NCBI GenBank assembly: GCA_040880005.1
Contig: JBBDJG010000012.1
Span: 62,001-126,000, forward strand
Direction of reading: 5' to 3'
Length of the DNA: 64,000 nt
DNA from: JBBDJG01 sp040880005
Lineage (GTDB): Bacteria > Actinomycetota > Thermoleophilia > Solirubrobacterales > JBBDJG01
Within the stretch, counting starts at the first letter, position 1; each line of letters starts with the position of its first letter. Both the position numbers and the translations under genes were made by a program. The notes beneath the pieces are model-generated. The model did no database searches. It had not been told where the DNA came from and saw only the letters and a list, made by a program, of their open reading frames with translations. This document shows, piece after piece, positions 17,026-24,526 of this stretch.

Positions 17026-17841
17026 CTAAGCTGGCGCTGGGGCGAAGCTGAACACGTAGACCAGAGCCTCGTTGCGGAAGCGCAGGGAGATCTCGTGTTC
17101 CTCGTGCGATTCGCCCGAGACGAACTCGTATAGCCGCGGCCCGTCGAGATCGATCGTGCGCACCGGCTCCCCGTCGACGACCAGATCGACCCGGCCGTGG
17201 CCGTCCAGCACCGCCGCCGCGCCAGCTCCCGCGTAGCGGATCGACAGCTCGTGGCCGGCCTCGACCGCACGTGGAAAGCGGTGCTCGTTCATGTATTGGT
17301 GCGGTGTGGGAGGTATCACCTTGGCGTCCGGTCGATCGGTCTCGCGGATTGGCTCCATTGGCTGGGGTAACTCGACCTGCGGATCGATCTCACGCAACAG
17401 CTTGCCGATCGCGCGCTCGGTTTCGTCGTAGGCACCCTCGGCGAAGTGGAAGTGACGCAGGGTGCCGGTGCGGTCCCACAGATAGAGAGAGGGCCAGACC
17501 TCCGCTCCGTAGAACTTCCAGATCGCGAAGTCGGGATCGTGCGCCACGGGGAACTCGATCCCGAGCCGTTCCACGGCGCGCTCGACGTTGACGCGCTCGC
17601 CGCCGAACTCGAACTGGGGCGAGTGCACGCCGATCACGCGCAGTCCTTTGTCGCGATAGCGACTGTCCCACTCCGTCAGATAAGGCAGCGTCCGCAGCGA
17701 GTTGAGCGACGTGTAGTCCCAGAACCAAACCAGGATCGCGTGCTGGCCAAACAGCGTGCCGACCCGGACGAAGTCGGCGTTGATCCACTCGGTCTGGGGC
17801 GGAAACTCGGGGAGCGCGATCGGCTGGCCCTCGTGCTTCAT
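17026..17841 (-). CDS. Thioredoxin-fold protein lacking cysteines
   Basis: 271 residues. It aligns with the periplasmic C-terminal part of DipZ-type thioredoxin-like proteins: HAILVWFWDYT...RTLPYLTEWDSRYRDKGL, the cis-Pro-region strand VWPSLYLWDRTGTLRHFHFAEG, and a C-terminal beta-sandwich (GRVDLVVDGEPVRTIDLD). In that family the active site reads Cys-x-x-Cys just before RTLPYL; here residues 45-48 read Ser-Leu-Asn-Ser and the whole protein contains no cysteine. It therefore cannot do disulfide chemistry and may be a binding protein. No signal peptide is seen at the chosen start, so it may be cytoplasmic. It converges with ispH, 2 bases apart. Confidence 0.8.
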   Translation of the reverse strand: MKHEGQPIALPEFPPQTEWINADFVRVGTLFGQHAILVWFWDYTSLNSLRTLPYLTEWDSRYRDKGLRVIGVHSPQFEFGGERVNVERAVERLGIEFPVAHDPDFAIWKFYGAEVWPSLYLWDRTGTLRHFHFAEGAYDETERAIGKLLREIDPQVELPQPMEPIRETDRPDAKVIPPTPHQYMNEHRFPRAVEAGHELSIRYAGAGAAAVLDGHGRVDLVVDGEPVRTIDLDGPRLYEFVSGESHEEHEISLRFRNEALVYVFSFAPAPA

Positions 17842-17888
17842 CGCGCTTAAACGTACCTGTAGAGGCCGGCACGCGGGTGGGGCTGCCT

Positions 17889-18696
17889 TCAGCAGCCCCT
17901 CGCGTTGCGAAGCGTGAATCTCTGATTAACCGGGTAGGTGGTGCCACTCTCGTAGGTGAACTGGGCGCCGTCGAGCACGAAGGAGGTGCCGGTGCAGATC
18001 AGGGGGGCCTCTATGTAGTGGCGTGCGGCCTCTCCGCCTGACCGTCCTGTCCAGGGTCGTCGCGCGCGTCGAGATGATCGAGGCGTCCGGCGATCCGGGA
18101 AGGGTCGGGATCGGCGGGATCTCCACGTCGAGCACGTACCCGTACGGGCCGCCACGCTGCTTCTTCGCAACGAGTTGCACCGTGACGTCGGGGCCGAGCG
18201 CGGCCTGGCCGTGAATCAGCACCGTCGGGTTGCCGTCCACGGGCTCGCCGTTGAGCAGAGTGATGGTCGCCGGAACCGGATCGGGGAGCAGCGGACGCAC
18301 ATCGGCCTGGGCCGTGCCACTGCCAACCTTCGAGCCCTTCGGGCAAGCGCTTGGTCCGTTCAGCTCGAGCGCGCGCTTGTTGCACCTGGGAAAGAGCTTC
18401 GCATTCAGCACCCCTCCCTTCGGCACCGTGAGGGTCAGGTGGGTGAGCGGCGGCGGCTTGGCGCCGGTCGTGTCCCAGACGCGAATGGCGGTCGTGAGTC
18501 GCGCCCCCCTCGCTGCCTTGCCGCTCGCGGCCTTGGAGTAGCTCAGCGAGAAATCGACCGATTGCATTTGCTGCGCAAGGGCGGGAGAGCTGGCCGCAGC
18601 GGGCGCGAGCCCGATCAGCGCCGCGACGGCCAGCCTCCCGCAGCCCTTGGTCCCCAACCCCCGTCGTCCTGCTGGCTGCCCTGCATCTCCCTGCAT
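17889..18696 (-). pseudogene. Secreted protein, frameshifted copy of the upstream paralog
   Basis: From the ATG at 18696 the frame encodes a signal peptide (GRLAVAALIGLAPAAASS) and a domain with VWDTTGAKPPPLTHLTLTVP and CPKGSKVGSGTAQADV, matching the neighbour at 18728-19582 along its whole length. Near position 18022 the match jumps to another frame (RHYIEAPLICTGTSFVLDG ... ending RNARGC at 17889). Compared with the paralog, two bases are missing after the Arg-Arg-Arg-Gly-Arg codons. Repaired, the product would be about 269 residues. It is either a recent pseudogene or an assembly error. It is probably the second gene of the TetR1-controlled operon that begins at 19582. Confidence 0.75.
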
Positions 18697-18727
18697 CGCG
18701 AGTCCCCGGGTCACCAGTCGCCACTCC

Positions 18728-19582
18728 TCATGGACAGGGAATCGTCCTGCCGATCGTGAACGTCTCTCGCGCGTCGACCGTGCGACCTCCCTCGTAGGTG
18801 AACTGCGCACCGTCGAGCATGAAGAACGTTCCCGTACACAGAAGCGGCGCCTCGATGTAGTGGCGGGTGCGCCCTCGCCTGCGTGCCGTGCGGTCCAGAG
18901 TCGTCACGCGGGCGAACGTCAGCGCCGCCGGTGGCTGCCCCGGGAGTGTGCTGAGCGGAGGTATCTCGATGTCCAGCACGTAGCCGTACGGGCCCTTGCG
19001 CTGCTTGCGCGCGACCGCCCGCACCGTGACCGCCAGCTCGCTGTAGGTGCCGAGGTCGACCTCGCCGTAGATCAGGATCGTGGGATTGCCGCCAGCCGGC
19101 TCGCCGTTGAAGAGCGTGAGCTTCGCATCGACCGGAACGGTCACGACCGGCCGGGCGTCGGCGGTCGCCTTCCCGGTACCCACCTTCGAGCCCTTCGGGC
19201 AGGCCTCCTCGCCCTCGTGCTCGAGCTCCTCCATGTCGCAGGTCTTGAACAGGCCCCCGTTGACCCTGCCGCCCCGAGGGAACGGCAGCCGCAGGTGCCG
19301 CAGCGCGAGTGGCTTGGCGCCGGTCGTGTCCCAGACCCGCACGGTGCTCGTGACCTTCGCGCCCGCGTTGAGCCTGCTGTCGGTGCTCGGATAGTCGATC
19401 GCGTAGGCGACCGACTGCATCTGCTCGGCCTGCGCGATCCCGGGCGCCGCCAGCATGAGCGCCAGCGCGGCGAGCAGGCCGAGTCCGCGGCCTCGAGGTC
19501 GCGGGCTGATCGCGGCCCGAGCGGGCCTCCCCACCGGTGGATGCCCGGTCCTGCCCTTGAGCCCCCCTTCGAGCCGTCCCAT
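18728..19582 (-). CDS. Secreted protein of unknown function, TetR1-controlled
   Basis: 284 residues. The signal peptide core is GLGLLAALALMLAAPGIAQA. The mature part has a conserved pattern shared with the adjacent frameshifted copy: QMQSVAYAIDYPS, VRVWDTTGAKPLALRHLRL, CPKGSKVGTGKATAD, LTLFNGEPAGGNPTILIYGE, KGPYGYVLDIEIPPL and a Cys-containing beta tail. It looks like an all-beta exported domain with four cysteines. Function unknown. Its promoter (-35 TTGACA 19669-19664, -10 TAATGT 19647-19642) carries two tandem TetR1-type palindromes, so expression should be repressed by the divergent tetR product. Confidence 0.8.
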   Translation of the reverse strand: MGRLEGGLKGRTGHPPVGRPARAAISPRPRGRGLGLLAALALMLAAPGIAQAEQMQSVAYAIDYPSTDSRLNAGAKVTSTVRVWDTTGAKPLALRHLRLPFPRGGRVNGGLFKTCDMEELEHEGEEACPKGSKVGTGKATADARPVVTVPVDAKLTLFNGEPAGGNPTILIYGEVDLGTYSELAVTVRAVARKQRKGPYGYVLDIEIPPLSTLPGQPPAALTFARVTTLDRTARRRGRTRHYIEAPLLCTGTFFMLDGAQFTYEGGRTVDARETFTIGRTIPCP

Positions 19583-19613
19583 CGTGATCGTCCCCCTCTT
19601 CCTCTACTGTAAG

Positions 19614-19643
19614 ATCACCTGTAGTGATATCACCTAGAGTGAC
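19614..19643. promoter_or_regulatory. Two tandem operator palindromes, ATCAC-N5-GTGAY
   Basis: Site 1 is ATCAC-CTGTA-GTGAT (19614-19628); site 2 is ATCAC-CTAGA-GTGAC (19629-19643). They abut and the second overlaps the -10 box of the leftward promoter. The same motif recurs at 23899-23913 upstream of the other cassette-1 operon. Adjacent to tetR, this is the likely binding site of its product. Confidence 0.8.
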
Positions 19644-19669
19644 ATTACCAGCTAGGACTCTCCTGTCAA
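19642..19669 (-). promoter_or_regulatory. Leftward promoter TTGACA-N16-TAATGT
   Basis: On the minus strand a consensus -35 (19669-19664) and -10 (19647-19642) are 16 bases apart and drive the secreted-protein operon beginning at 19582; the operators start inside the -10 box. Confidence 0.7.
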
Positions 19670-19694
19670 GCGAATCGGTCATCGTCCCGGTGCT

Positions 19695-20417
19695 ATGAGT
19701 GGCGCAGCCGCCAAGGGGCCGGACGGGAGAGGGGCCTCGCGCAAGAAGATCCCCCGTGCCGAGCGCGAGGCGCTGATGATCGAGTCGGCCACGCTGATAT
19801 TCGCCGAGCGCGGCTTCCGGGCCGCGAACATGGACCAGATCGCCGAGGGTGCCGGGGTCACCAAGCGCATGCTCTACGCGTATTTCGACTCCAAGGAGGC
19901 ACTGCTGGCGGCTTGCATCGAGCGCGCGGCGGCGCCGTTGACGGAGGAGTTCGAGCGCGCGATAGACAGGGACCTGCCGGCGGACCAGCAGCTCTGGCAG
20001 GGAATTCTTGCCTACTTCGGCTGGTTCGAGGACCAGCGCGAGTGGGGCACCAGGATCCACTTCGAGGCCGCCTGGACCGCCGGCCGCCCGCGCGAGGCGG
20101 TCGAGCGGATCCGCGGCCGCGTGGTCGCGCTGGTGGCGGGGATGATCACAGAGCAGGCCGAAAAGACGCTGCCAAAGGTCCAGGTGGAGCTGGTCGCGAC
20201 CCAGGCCGAGCCGATTGCGAGGGCGTTCGTGGGCGCCGCCGAGGAGCTGACGCTGTGGTGGCTCGAGCACCCCGAGCAGCCACGCGAACTGGTCGCGATG
20301 CGACTGATGAACTTCGCCTGGCAGGGCTTCAACCAGCTATCGAAGGCCGAGTTCTGGCTGCCACCCTCGGGGCACCTGGGGTGGCTGCGGGAGGAGGGAG
20401 AGGGAGGCGACGACTGA
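19695..20417 (+). CDS. TetR family regulator of cassette 1 (TetR1)
   Basis: 240 residues. The N-terminal helix-turn-helix is clear: AEREALMIESATLIFAERG ... MDQIAEGAGVTKRMLYAYFDSKEALL. The C-terminal ligand domain ends with RLMNFAWQGFNQLSKAEFWLP, which closely resembles the end of the second TetR at 46347-47063; the two are paralogs. It is divergent from the secreted-protein pair and convergent with the beta-helix gene (24 bases between stops). Operators of the 5-N5-5 type lie in its own upstream region and upstream of 23853, so it probably represses both operons and itself. The inducer is unknown. Confidence 0.9.
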   Translation: MSGAAAKGPDGRGASRKKIPRAEREALMIESATLIFAERGFRAANMDQIAEGAGVTKRMLYAYFDSKEALLAACIERAAAPLTEEFERAIDRDLPADQQLWQGILAYFGWFEDQREWGTRIHFEAAWTAGRPREAVERIRGRVVALVAGMITEQAEKTLPKVQVELVATQAEPIARAFVGAAEELTLWWLEHPEQPRELVAMRLMNFAWQGFNQLSKAEFWLPPSGHLGWLREEGEGGDD

Positions 20418-20440
20418 AGGCTTTGTTTGGCGCCCGGCCC

Positions 20441-22570
20441 TCAGGAGCCCACGCAGTTGTGCCCGAACTGGATCACGGTCGCGGAGATGTCCCCCCCGGC
20501 GATCGAGCCGTCGGCGGACATCAGATCCCAGGGGTCACCTCCGACGATCGTGCCGCCGCGATCGTAGGCGGGGTGGTAGTTGGAGCGAGCGCCGGGGGGA
20601 AGGATCGTCGCGTTGGGGGTGGAGAGCGGGTCACTTTGCTTGTTGAACTGGCCCGGCGTCGCATCGTTGGATCCAAAGCGGGCAACGACCGCCGCTATGT
20701 CTCCGCCGCTGACCCTCTTATCGCGTGCAAAGCCTGTGCCCGTGGGCACGTCCATGAAGTCCCAGAAGTTGGATGGGTCGCGAAGGCCGCCTTGGGCTGC
20801 ATTTGTGTCGGTCTCCCGATCGTCGGCGCAGCCGTCGTGGTCTGCGTCTAGGTCCACCAGCGGGTCGCGCTCCAGCGCTCCGATGTCGCAGCCGGCGCCT
20901 TGGGGCCTGGGCGTGCCGCGCTGGTCGGCGGCCGGGCAGGCAGAGCTTGCGCCATCGAGCGCCGGGCTTGTAAGCGCCGGCATGTGGGTCTTGGTCGGGC
21001 CTCCGTTTTGTGCCAGAAGGCCGAGCTTTGCATCCTGGCCCGTGATGTTGCCGCTCGTATCGCCCGAGATCGAACAGCCCGAGGTCGTCCCTATGAGGTT
21101 GTGGCCCTGCGAGACGAGCGGACCCGTGCAGTCGCTTTGGCTCGCTCCCACGCTGTTGTCGGCGACGATCGCATCCTGTGCGGCGATCGTGCCGAAGCTG
21201 CCGCCGACCTGGAGGTTCAAAAGACCCCCGCCCGAGGAGGTGGCAGCGTTTTGGGCGATCGTCGAGCTCTCGAGCGTGGTGCCGCCGCCCGGCCCGCCGG
21301 CGACGTCGTGGTCGAGGATCCCTCCGCCCTGGGTGGCGGAGTTGCCAGAGACGGTCGTGTTGGCGAGGTCGAGGCTTCCGCCGTGGTTGTGGGTGCCGCC
21401 GCCGTTTGCGGCGAAGTTCGACGAGATCGTCGAGTCGGAGATATCGGCCACCCCCGCGCTCCAGATGCCGCCGCCGTTGGTGTCGGAAGTGTTCTCGGAG
21501 ATCGTGGAGTCGGTGACGTCGGCAGAGGCGCCCTTTTGGACCCAAAGTCCGGCGCCCTCGCCCTTGTCGACGAGAACTCCGGGTGGTGCGATCGCCCTGT
21601 TGCCTGAGACGGTGCTGTCGTTCAGGGTCATTGCTCCGGCGAAGGCGTAGACACCGCCGCCGTTGCTCGCTTCGTTTCCCACGATGGTCGTACGGGTAAT
21701 CGTTGCGGTTGAGTTTTGGCCGTCGTTATAGACGCCACCACCACCTTCTTGCCCGGTGGCCTCGTTGTAGCTGACCGTGCTGTCCGTCAGCAGGAGCGTC
21801 CCCTTATTGGCGATTGCGCCGCCGATGCCACCGGAATTGCCACTGATGGTGCTGCGGTTGATGATCAGCGTTCCGCCAAGGTTAAGGAGCGGGCCGTATG
21901 TGTTTTCGGGCGTGGCGTTGTTAGCCACGGTGCTGTCGTTGATGGTGACCATCCCGTTCTCGTTCTGGATGGCGGCGGCACCGAACATTCCGAAGTTGTC
22001 GCGTAGGGTTACGCTCTCCAGGGTCAGAGTGCCGAAGTTAATGATTCCTCGGCCTCGGATGGTCAAGCCGGAGATCTCTACTGTCGGGTGTTGCCCCGAC
22101 TGATCGTAGAGTTCGAACCAACCGACGACGGTAGTGGCTGCACCAGCGCCGCTCATGGTCACGTCATCGGTTACCTTCAAGTAGCCAAAATCGGAGGTGA
22201 GCGCATACGTGCCAGCTGGCAGCCCAATTACGTCGCCTCCATAGCCTCCTGCGCAGGCATCCACCTCTACATCGTCGTTGGCTGCTTGGACCGCTTCCCT
22301 GAGGGCGCAGTCGCCGTCCGAGTTCAACTCGTCGTTGGTCGTGTTCACTGAGATGGTCGCGGCCTGGGCGGCTTGGGCCTGGGCTGCGACAAGCGCCAGA
22401 GCTGCCACACCGGCGATAGCGAGCCTCGCGAAGCGGGGCGAGCGCCCGCNNNNNNNNNNGGGGCCCCCCCCCCCGCCGTGCGGGCGCTCGCCCCTCCTGT
22501 CGTCGGGTAGGCTTGCCGGCTCCGGATCCCCCATGCTCCGAACTGGCTGCCTGTCCAACGATCCCCCCAT
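20441..22570 (-). CDS. Secreted beta-helix protein with dockerin-like C-terminal module (protein B)
   Basis: About 709 residues, but a 10-N scaffold gap (22450-22459) interrupts the signal-peptide region, so length and frame there are uncertain. After the signal core (LAIAGVAALALVAAQAQAAQA) comes the CSLREA-type start (GDCALREAVQAANDD), then a right-handed beta-helix of about 15 coils with repeated phrases such as STISGNSGGIGGAI and TVSGNSATQGGGILDHD. The C-terminal module of about 140 residues has an Asp-rich loop (DLDADHDGCADDRE), FWDFMDVPTGTG, the first repeat VSGGDIAAVVARFG, NYHPAYDRGG, and the second repeat IAGGDISATVIQFGHNC. It is second in an operon behind 22627-23853. It is probably surface-located. 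Confidence 0.85.
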   Translation of the reverse strand: MGGSLDRQPVRSMGDPEPASLPDDRRGERPHGGGGGPXXXXGRSPRFARLAIAGVAALALVAAQAQAAQAATISVNTTNDELNSDGDCALREAVQAANDDVEVDACAGGYGGDVIGLPAGTYALTSDFGYLKVTDDVTMSGAGAATTVVGWFELYDQSGQHPTVEISGLTIRGRGIINFGTLTLESVTLRDNFGMFGAAAIQNENGMVTINDSTVANNATPENTYGPLLNLGGTLIINRSTISGNSGGIGGAIANKGTLLLTDSTVSYNEATGQEGGGGVYNDGQNSTATITRTTIVGNEASNGGGVYAFAGAMTLNDSTVSGNRAIAPPGVLVDKGEGAGLWVQKGASADVTDSTISENTSDTNGGGIWSAGVADISDSTISSNFAANGGGTHNHGGSLDLANTTVSGNSATQGGGILDHDVAGGPGGGTTLESSTIAQNAATSSGGGLLNLQVGGSFGTIAAQDAIVADNSVGASQSDCTGPLVSQGHNLIGTTSGCSISGDTSGNITGQDAKLGLLAQNGGPTKTHMPALTSPALDGASSACPAADQRGTPRPQGAGCDIGALERDPLVDLDADHDGCADDRETDTNAAQGGLRDPSNFWDFMDVPTGTGFARDKRVSGGDIAAVVARFGSNDATPGQFNKQSDPLSTPNATILPPGARSNYHPAYDRGGTIVGGDPWDLMSADGSIAGGDISATVIQFGHNCVGS
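20670..20887 (-). repeat. 218-bp block nearly identical to 49602-49819, inverted
   Basis: This stretch of protein B's C-terminal module matches protein C's (49602-49819, opposite strand) with one mismatch over 218 bases by direct reading; similarity continues at a lower level to both stop codons. Confidence 0.9.
22435..22494. repeat. 15-bp perfect inverted repeat flanking the scaffold gap
   Basis: The left arm (22435-22449) and the right arm (22480-22494) are exact reverse complements, separated by the 10 N, GGGG and an 11-C run. The arms could form a very stable hairpin that stopped sequencing, or mark an assembly join. Confidence 0.9.
22450..22459. other. Assembly gap (10 N)
   Basis: Ten N residues of unknown true length inside the start region of the beta-helix gene at 20441-22570. 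The next bases are GGGG followed by eleven C, a typical low-quality edge. Confidence 0.99.
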
Positions 22571-22626
22571 GGCGAAACCTTCCCCTCGCTTCGTGCCGTG
22601 CTCGCGAATCACCACTGCGTTCCCTC

Positions 22627-23853
22627 TCAGTCCGTGCAGTGGTGGCCGAACTGCCCGACCACCGCGCCTATGTCGCCGCCCGAGATCGCTCCGTTGGCCG
22701 GCTTGAGGTTCCACGGGTTGCTTCCGACAAGCGAGCCGCCACGATCGTAGGCCGGGTGGTAGTTGGCCCTCGCACCCGCAGGCGAGATCGGAGCGTTAGG
22801 CGTCGAATCGAGGTCGCTGTAGCGGTCGAACGTGCCCGCGCCCACGTCGTTTGCTCCGAAGCGCCCGACTATCGCCGCAATGTCGCCGCCGTTGACCGAG
22901 CGGTTGCGCGCGAGCCCGGTGCCCGAAGGAACGTCCAAGAAGTCCCACGGGTTGAACGGGTCGCGCAGGCCGCCTGTTGCCTTGGTGTCACGCAGCTCCT
23001 GAGTCTCGGAGCAGCCGTCCCGGTCGGAGTCCCACTGGTTCTGGGGGGCAATGTTCGTTATGTCCTGCTCGGGAGTCAGCGTGACCGTCAGGTAGTAGTC
23101 CTCCTCGCGGGTGGGCTCCAGACAGTTCTGCTGGCCTATCCACAGCTCGCCGGTGCCCTCGGCAGTGGGAAGCGACTTGTCGATCGGAACTGTCGTCTCC
23201 ACGTAGAGGTACGGCCCCAGCGACGTTCCCGCCAGCGGGCCGCGATGGTCGGTCGGGTAACAGCCCTGCGCGTGCAGCTCGCCGAGGTCGGGGTCGTAGA
23301 AGTTGCCCTCACCCGACAGCGCTGCCTGCGTTTCGTTGACGTCCGCGAACAGGCCGCTCGCCGGCGCGCCGGGCGCCCAGAGGTCGTCCACGTATGGGGG
23401 CGGCGCGCCCGGCTGGCCGTCGCCGCACTGGTCCGCGGGCGCCGACTGGAAGACTCCCAGGTTGCAGAAACTCGCCCCCACGGGGTCCAGACCGAACGTC
23501 GCAGCCACCTCAGCCGGGTTGACGGTGAAGTGGACAAAGCGGTGCAGGAACTGGGTCTCGTATATCGCGGCGTCCAAGATGCAAAAGAGCCGGGAGCTCG
23601 TCTGGTTGTTGTCGTCCCGCGCGATCGTGCCCCGGCATCTGGCGTAGGCGCCCGGGTCGGTCTGCGTTGCCGGAATCACCGTGAGAAGCATCTCCCCGGC
23701 AAGTGCCTGGACTGCGTCGCCACCCTGCGCCCTCGCTGACGAGACCGCGGGACCCAGGCACCAGCCAATCGACACCGCCAGGAGCGCCACAAGCGCCAAA
23801 CGCGGCAGCACCGCATCCGCCTGGCATGCCCCAACTCGCGTGCGAATCCTCAT
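22627..23853 (-). CDS. Secreted protein with dockerin-like C-terminal module (protein A)
   Basis: 408 residues from the ATG at 23853, which has GGGGGAGGAGAAA directly upstream. The signal peptide contains LALVALLAVSIGWCLGPAVSSARA. The central 250 residues form a domain with paired cysteines (ARCRGTI, RLFCILDAAI, SFCNLG) and NFYDPDLGELHAQGCY. The end is the shared module: WDSDRDGCSETQELRD, FNPWDFLDVPSGTG, VNGGDIAAIVGRFG, NYHPAYDRGGS, ISGGDIGAVVGQFGHHC. It is a paralog of the protein at 52602-53813. It is the first gene of an operon with the beta-helix gene, driven by a TetR1-type promoter. No enzyme motif is seen; a structural or adhesive surface role is likely. Confidence 0.85.
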   Translation of the reverse strand: MRIRTRVGACQADAVLPRLALVALLAVSIGWCLGPAVSSARAQGGDAVQALAGEMLLTVIPATQTDPGAYARCRGTIARDDNNQTSSRLFCILDAAIYETQFLHRFVHFTVNPAEVAATFGLDPVGASFCNLGVFQSAPADQCGDGQPGAPPPYVDDLWAPGAPASGLFADVNETQAALSGEGNFYDPDLGELHAQGCYPTDHRGPLAGTSLGPYLYVETTVPIDKSLPTAEGTGELWIGQQNCLEPTREEDYYLTVTLTPEQDITNIAPQNQWDSDRDGCSETQELRDTKATGGLRDPFNPWDFLDVPSGTGLARNRSVNGGDIAAIVGRFGANDVGAGTFDRYSDLDSTPNAPISPAGARANYHPAYDRGGSLVGSNPWNLKPANGAISGGDIGAVVGQFGHHCTD

Positions 23854-23898
23854 TTTCTCCTCCCCCTTGTGTTCTTCCCCAATATCTCCACGGGAGAT

Positions 23899-23943
23899 AT
23901 CACTGACAGTGACTAATCTAGTGCCAGGGATCGCTGGTGTCAA
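23899..23943 (-). promoter_or_regulatory. TetR1-type promoter and operator upstream of protein A
   Basis: On the minus strand TTGACA (23943-23938), a 17-base spacer and TAGATT (23920-23915) form a near-consensus promoter. The palindrome ATCAC-TGACA-GTGAC (23899-23913) follows at once, over the predicted transcription start. The same motif stands in tandem at 19614-19643 beside tetR. Confidence 0.75.
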
Positions 23944-24084
23944 GTCTGCCTCCGTGCTGGGCTGGCCGGCAGATTCACCGAGCATCGCGAAGCGCTGCTG
24001 TCAAGGGTTCGAGTGCAGCTACTCGCACTATCTGCTGGGGGGCTTCGTCAGGAGGGCGCAGGGAGGACTTACGGCGCTCTACCG

Positions 24085-24468
24085 CTACCCGTGCGCCGGC
24101 GGCGGCAGCATCGGCCAGGGCGTAGAAGTATCCGGGCTCGGGTTCTCGCGCAGGGCGATCCTCATCGAGCCCTCGTCCACCGAGTGGCGCCCCTCGCGCC
24201 GATCGACCACCCAGCGCTTCCAGCGACCACCGAACAGGCGCTTGCGCAACGTGTCCTTGATCGTTCCCCGCCCCGAGGGCCCCTTTATCTGGCGGCGGGT
24301 GAAAGGGTCGCCCTCGTAGCCAAGCGTCCCGCGCGCGGCGAGGTCCGGGGCGCCGTGCACGAACTCGACGTAGGCGAAGCCGTGCGCCCAGGCGGCCTGG
24401 ACGACCTTGTCGGCCCAGACCTCGACCTGGTCGATCGCATAGCCGTGCCAGTCGACACGCACCGTCAT
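24085..24468 (-). CDS. Smr-like domain protein at the end of the suf cluster
   Basis: 127 residues from the ATG at 24468. The first 60 residues resemble an Smr (MutS2 C-terminal) domain: TVRVDWHGYAIDQVEVWADK corresponds to the DLHG strand and helix, and GFAYVEFVHGAPD to the HGKG loop, though the usual Gly-Lys after His-Gly is replaced by Ala-Pro. The second half is basic (TRRQIKGPSGRGTIKDTLRKR). Smr domains bind or nick nucleic acid. It lies 58 bases after sufD on the same strand and may be co-transcribed. The family assignment is moderate because the second motif is altered. Confidence 0.6.
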   Translation of the reverse strand: MTVRVDWHGYAIDQVEVWADKVVQAAWAHGFAYVEFVHGAPDLAARGTLGYEGDPFTRRQIKGPSGRGTIKDTLRKRLFGGRWKRWVVDRREGRHSVDEGSMRIALRENPSPDTSTPWPMLPPPAHG

Positions 24469-24526
24469 CGTGTCGTGGTCTAGGTCGATCGCTCGATTAT
24501 GTAGAAGAGCCCGGCCTGGAAGGCCC

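Noticed and set aside
22435..22494. Invertible promoter or recombinase site at the inverted repeat
   Set aside because: No recombinase gene is nearby and the arms flank an assembly gap, so artefact is at least as likely.
23986..24084. tRNA-like GGTTCGAG phrase near 24005
   Set aside because: No acceptor stem or anticodon arm can be folded around it.
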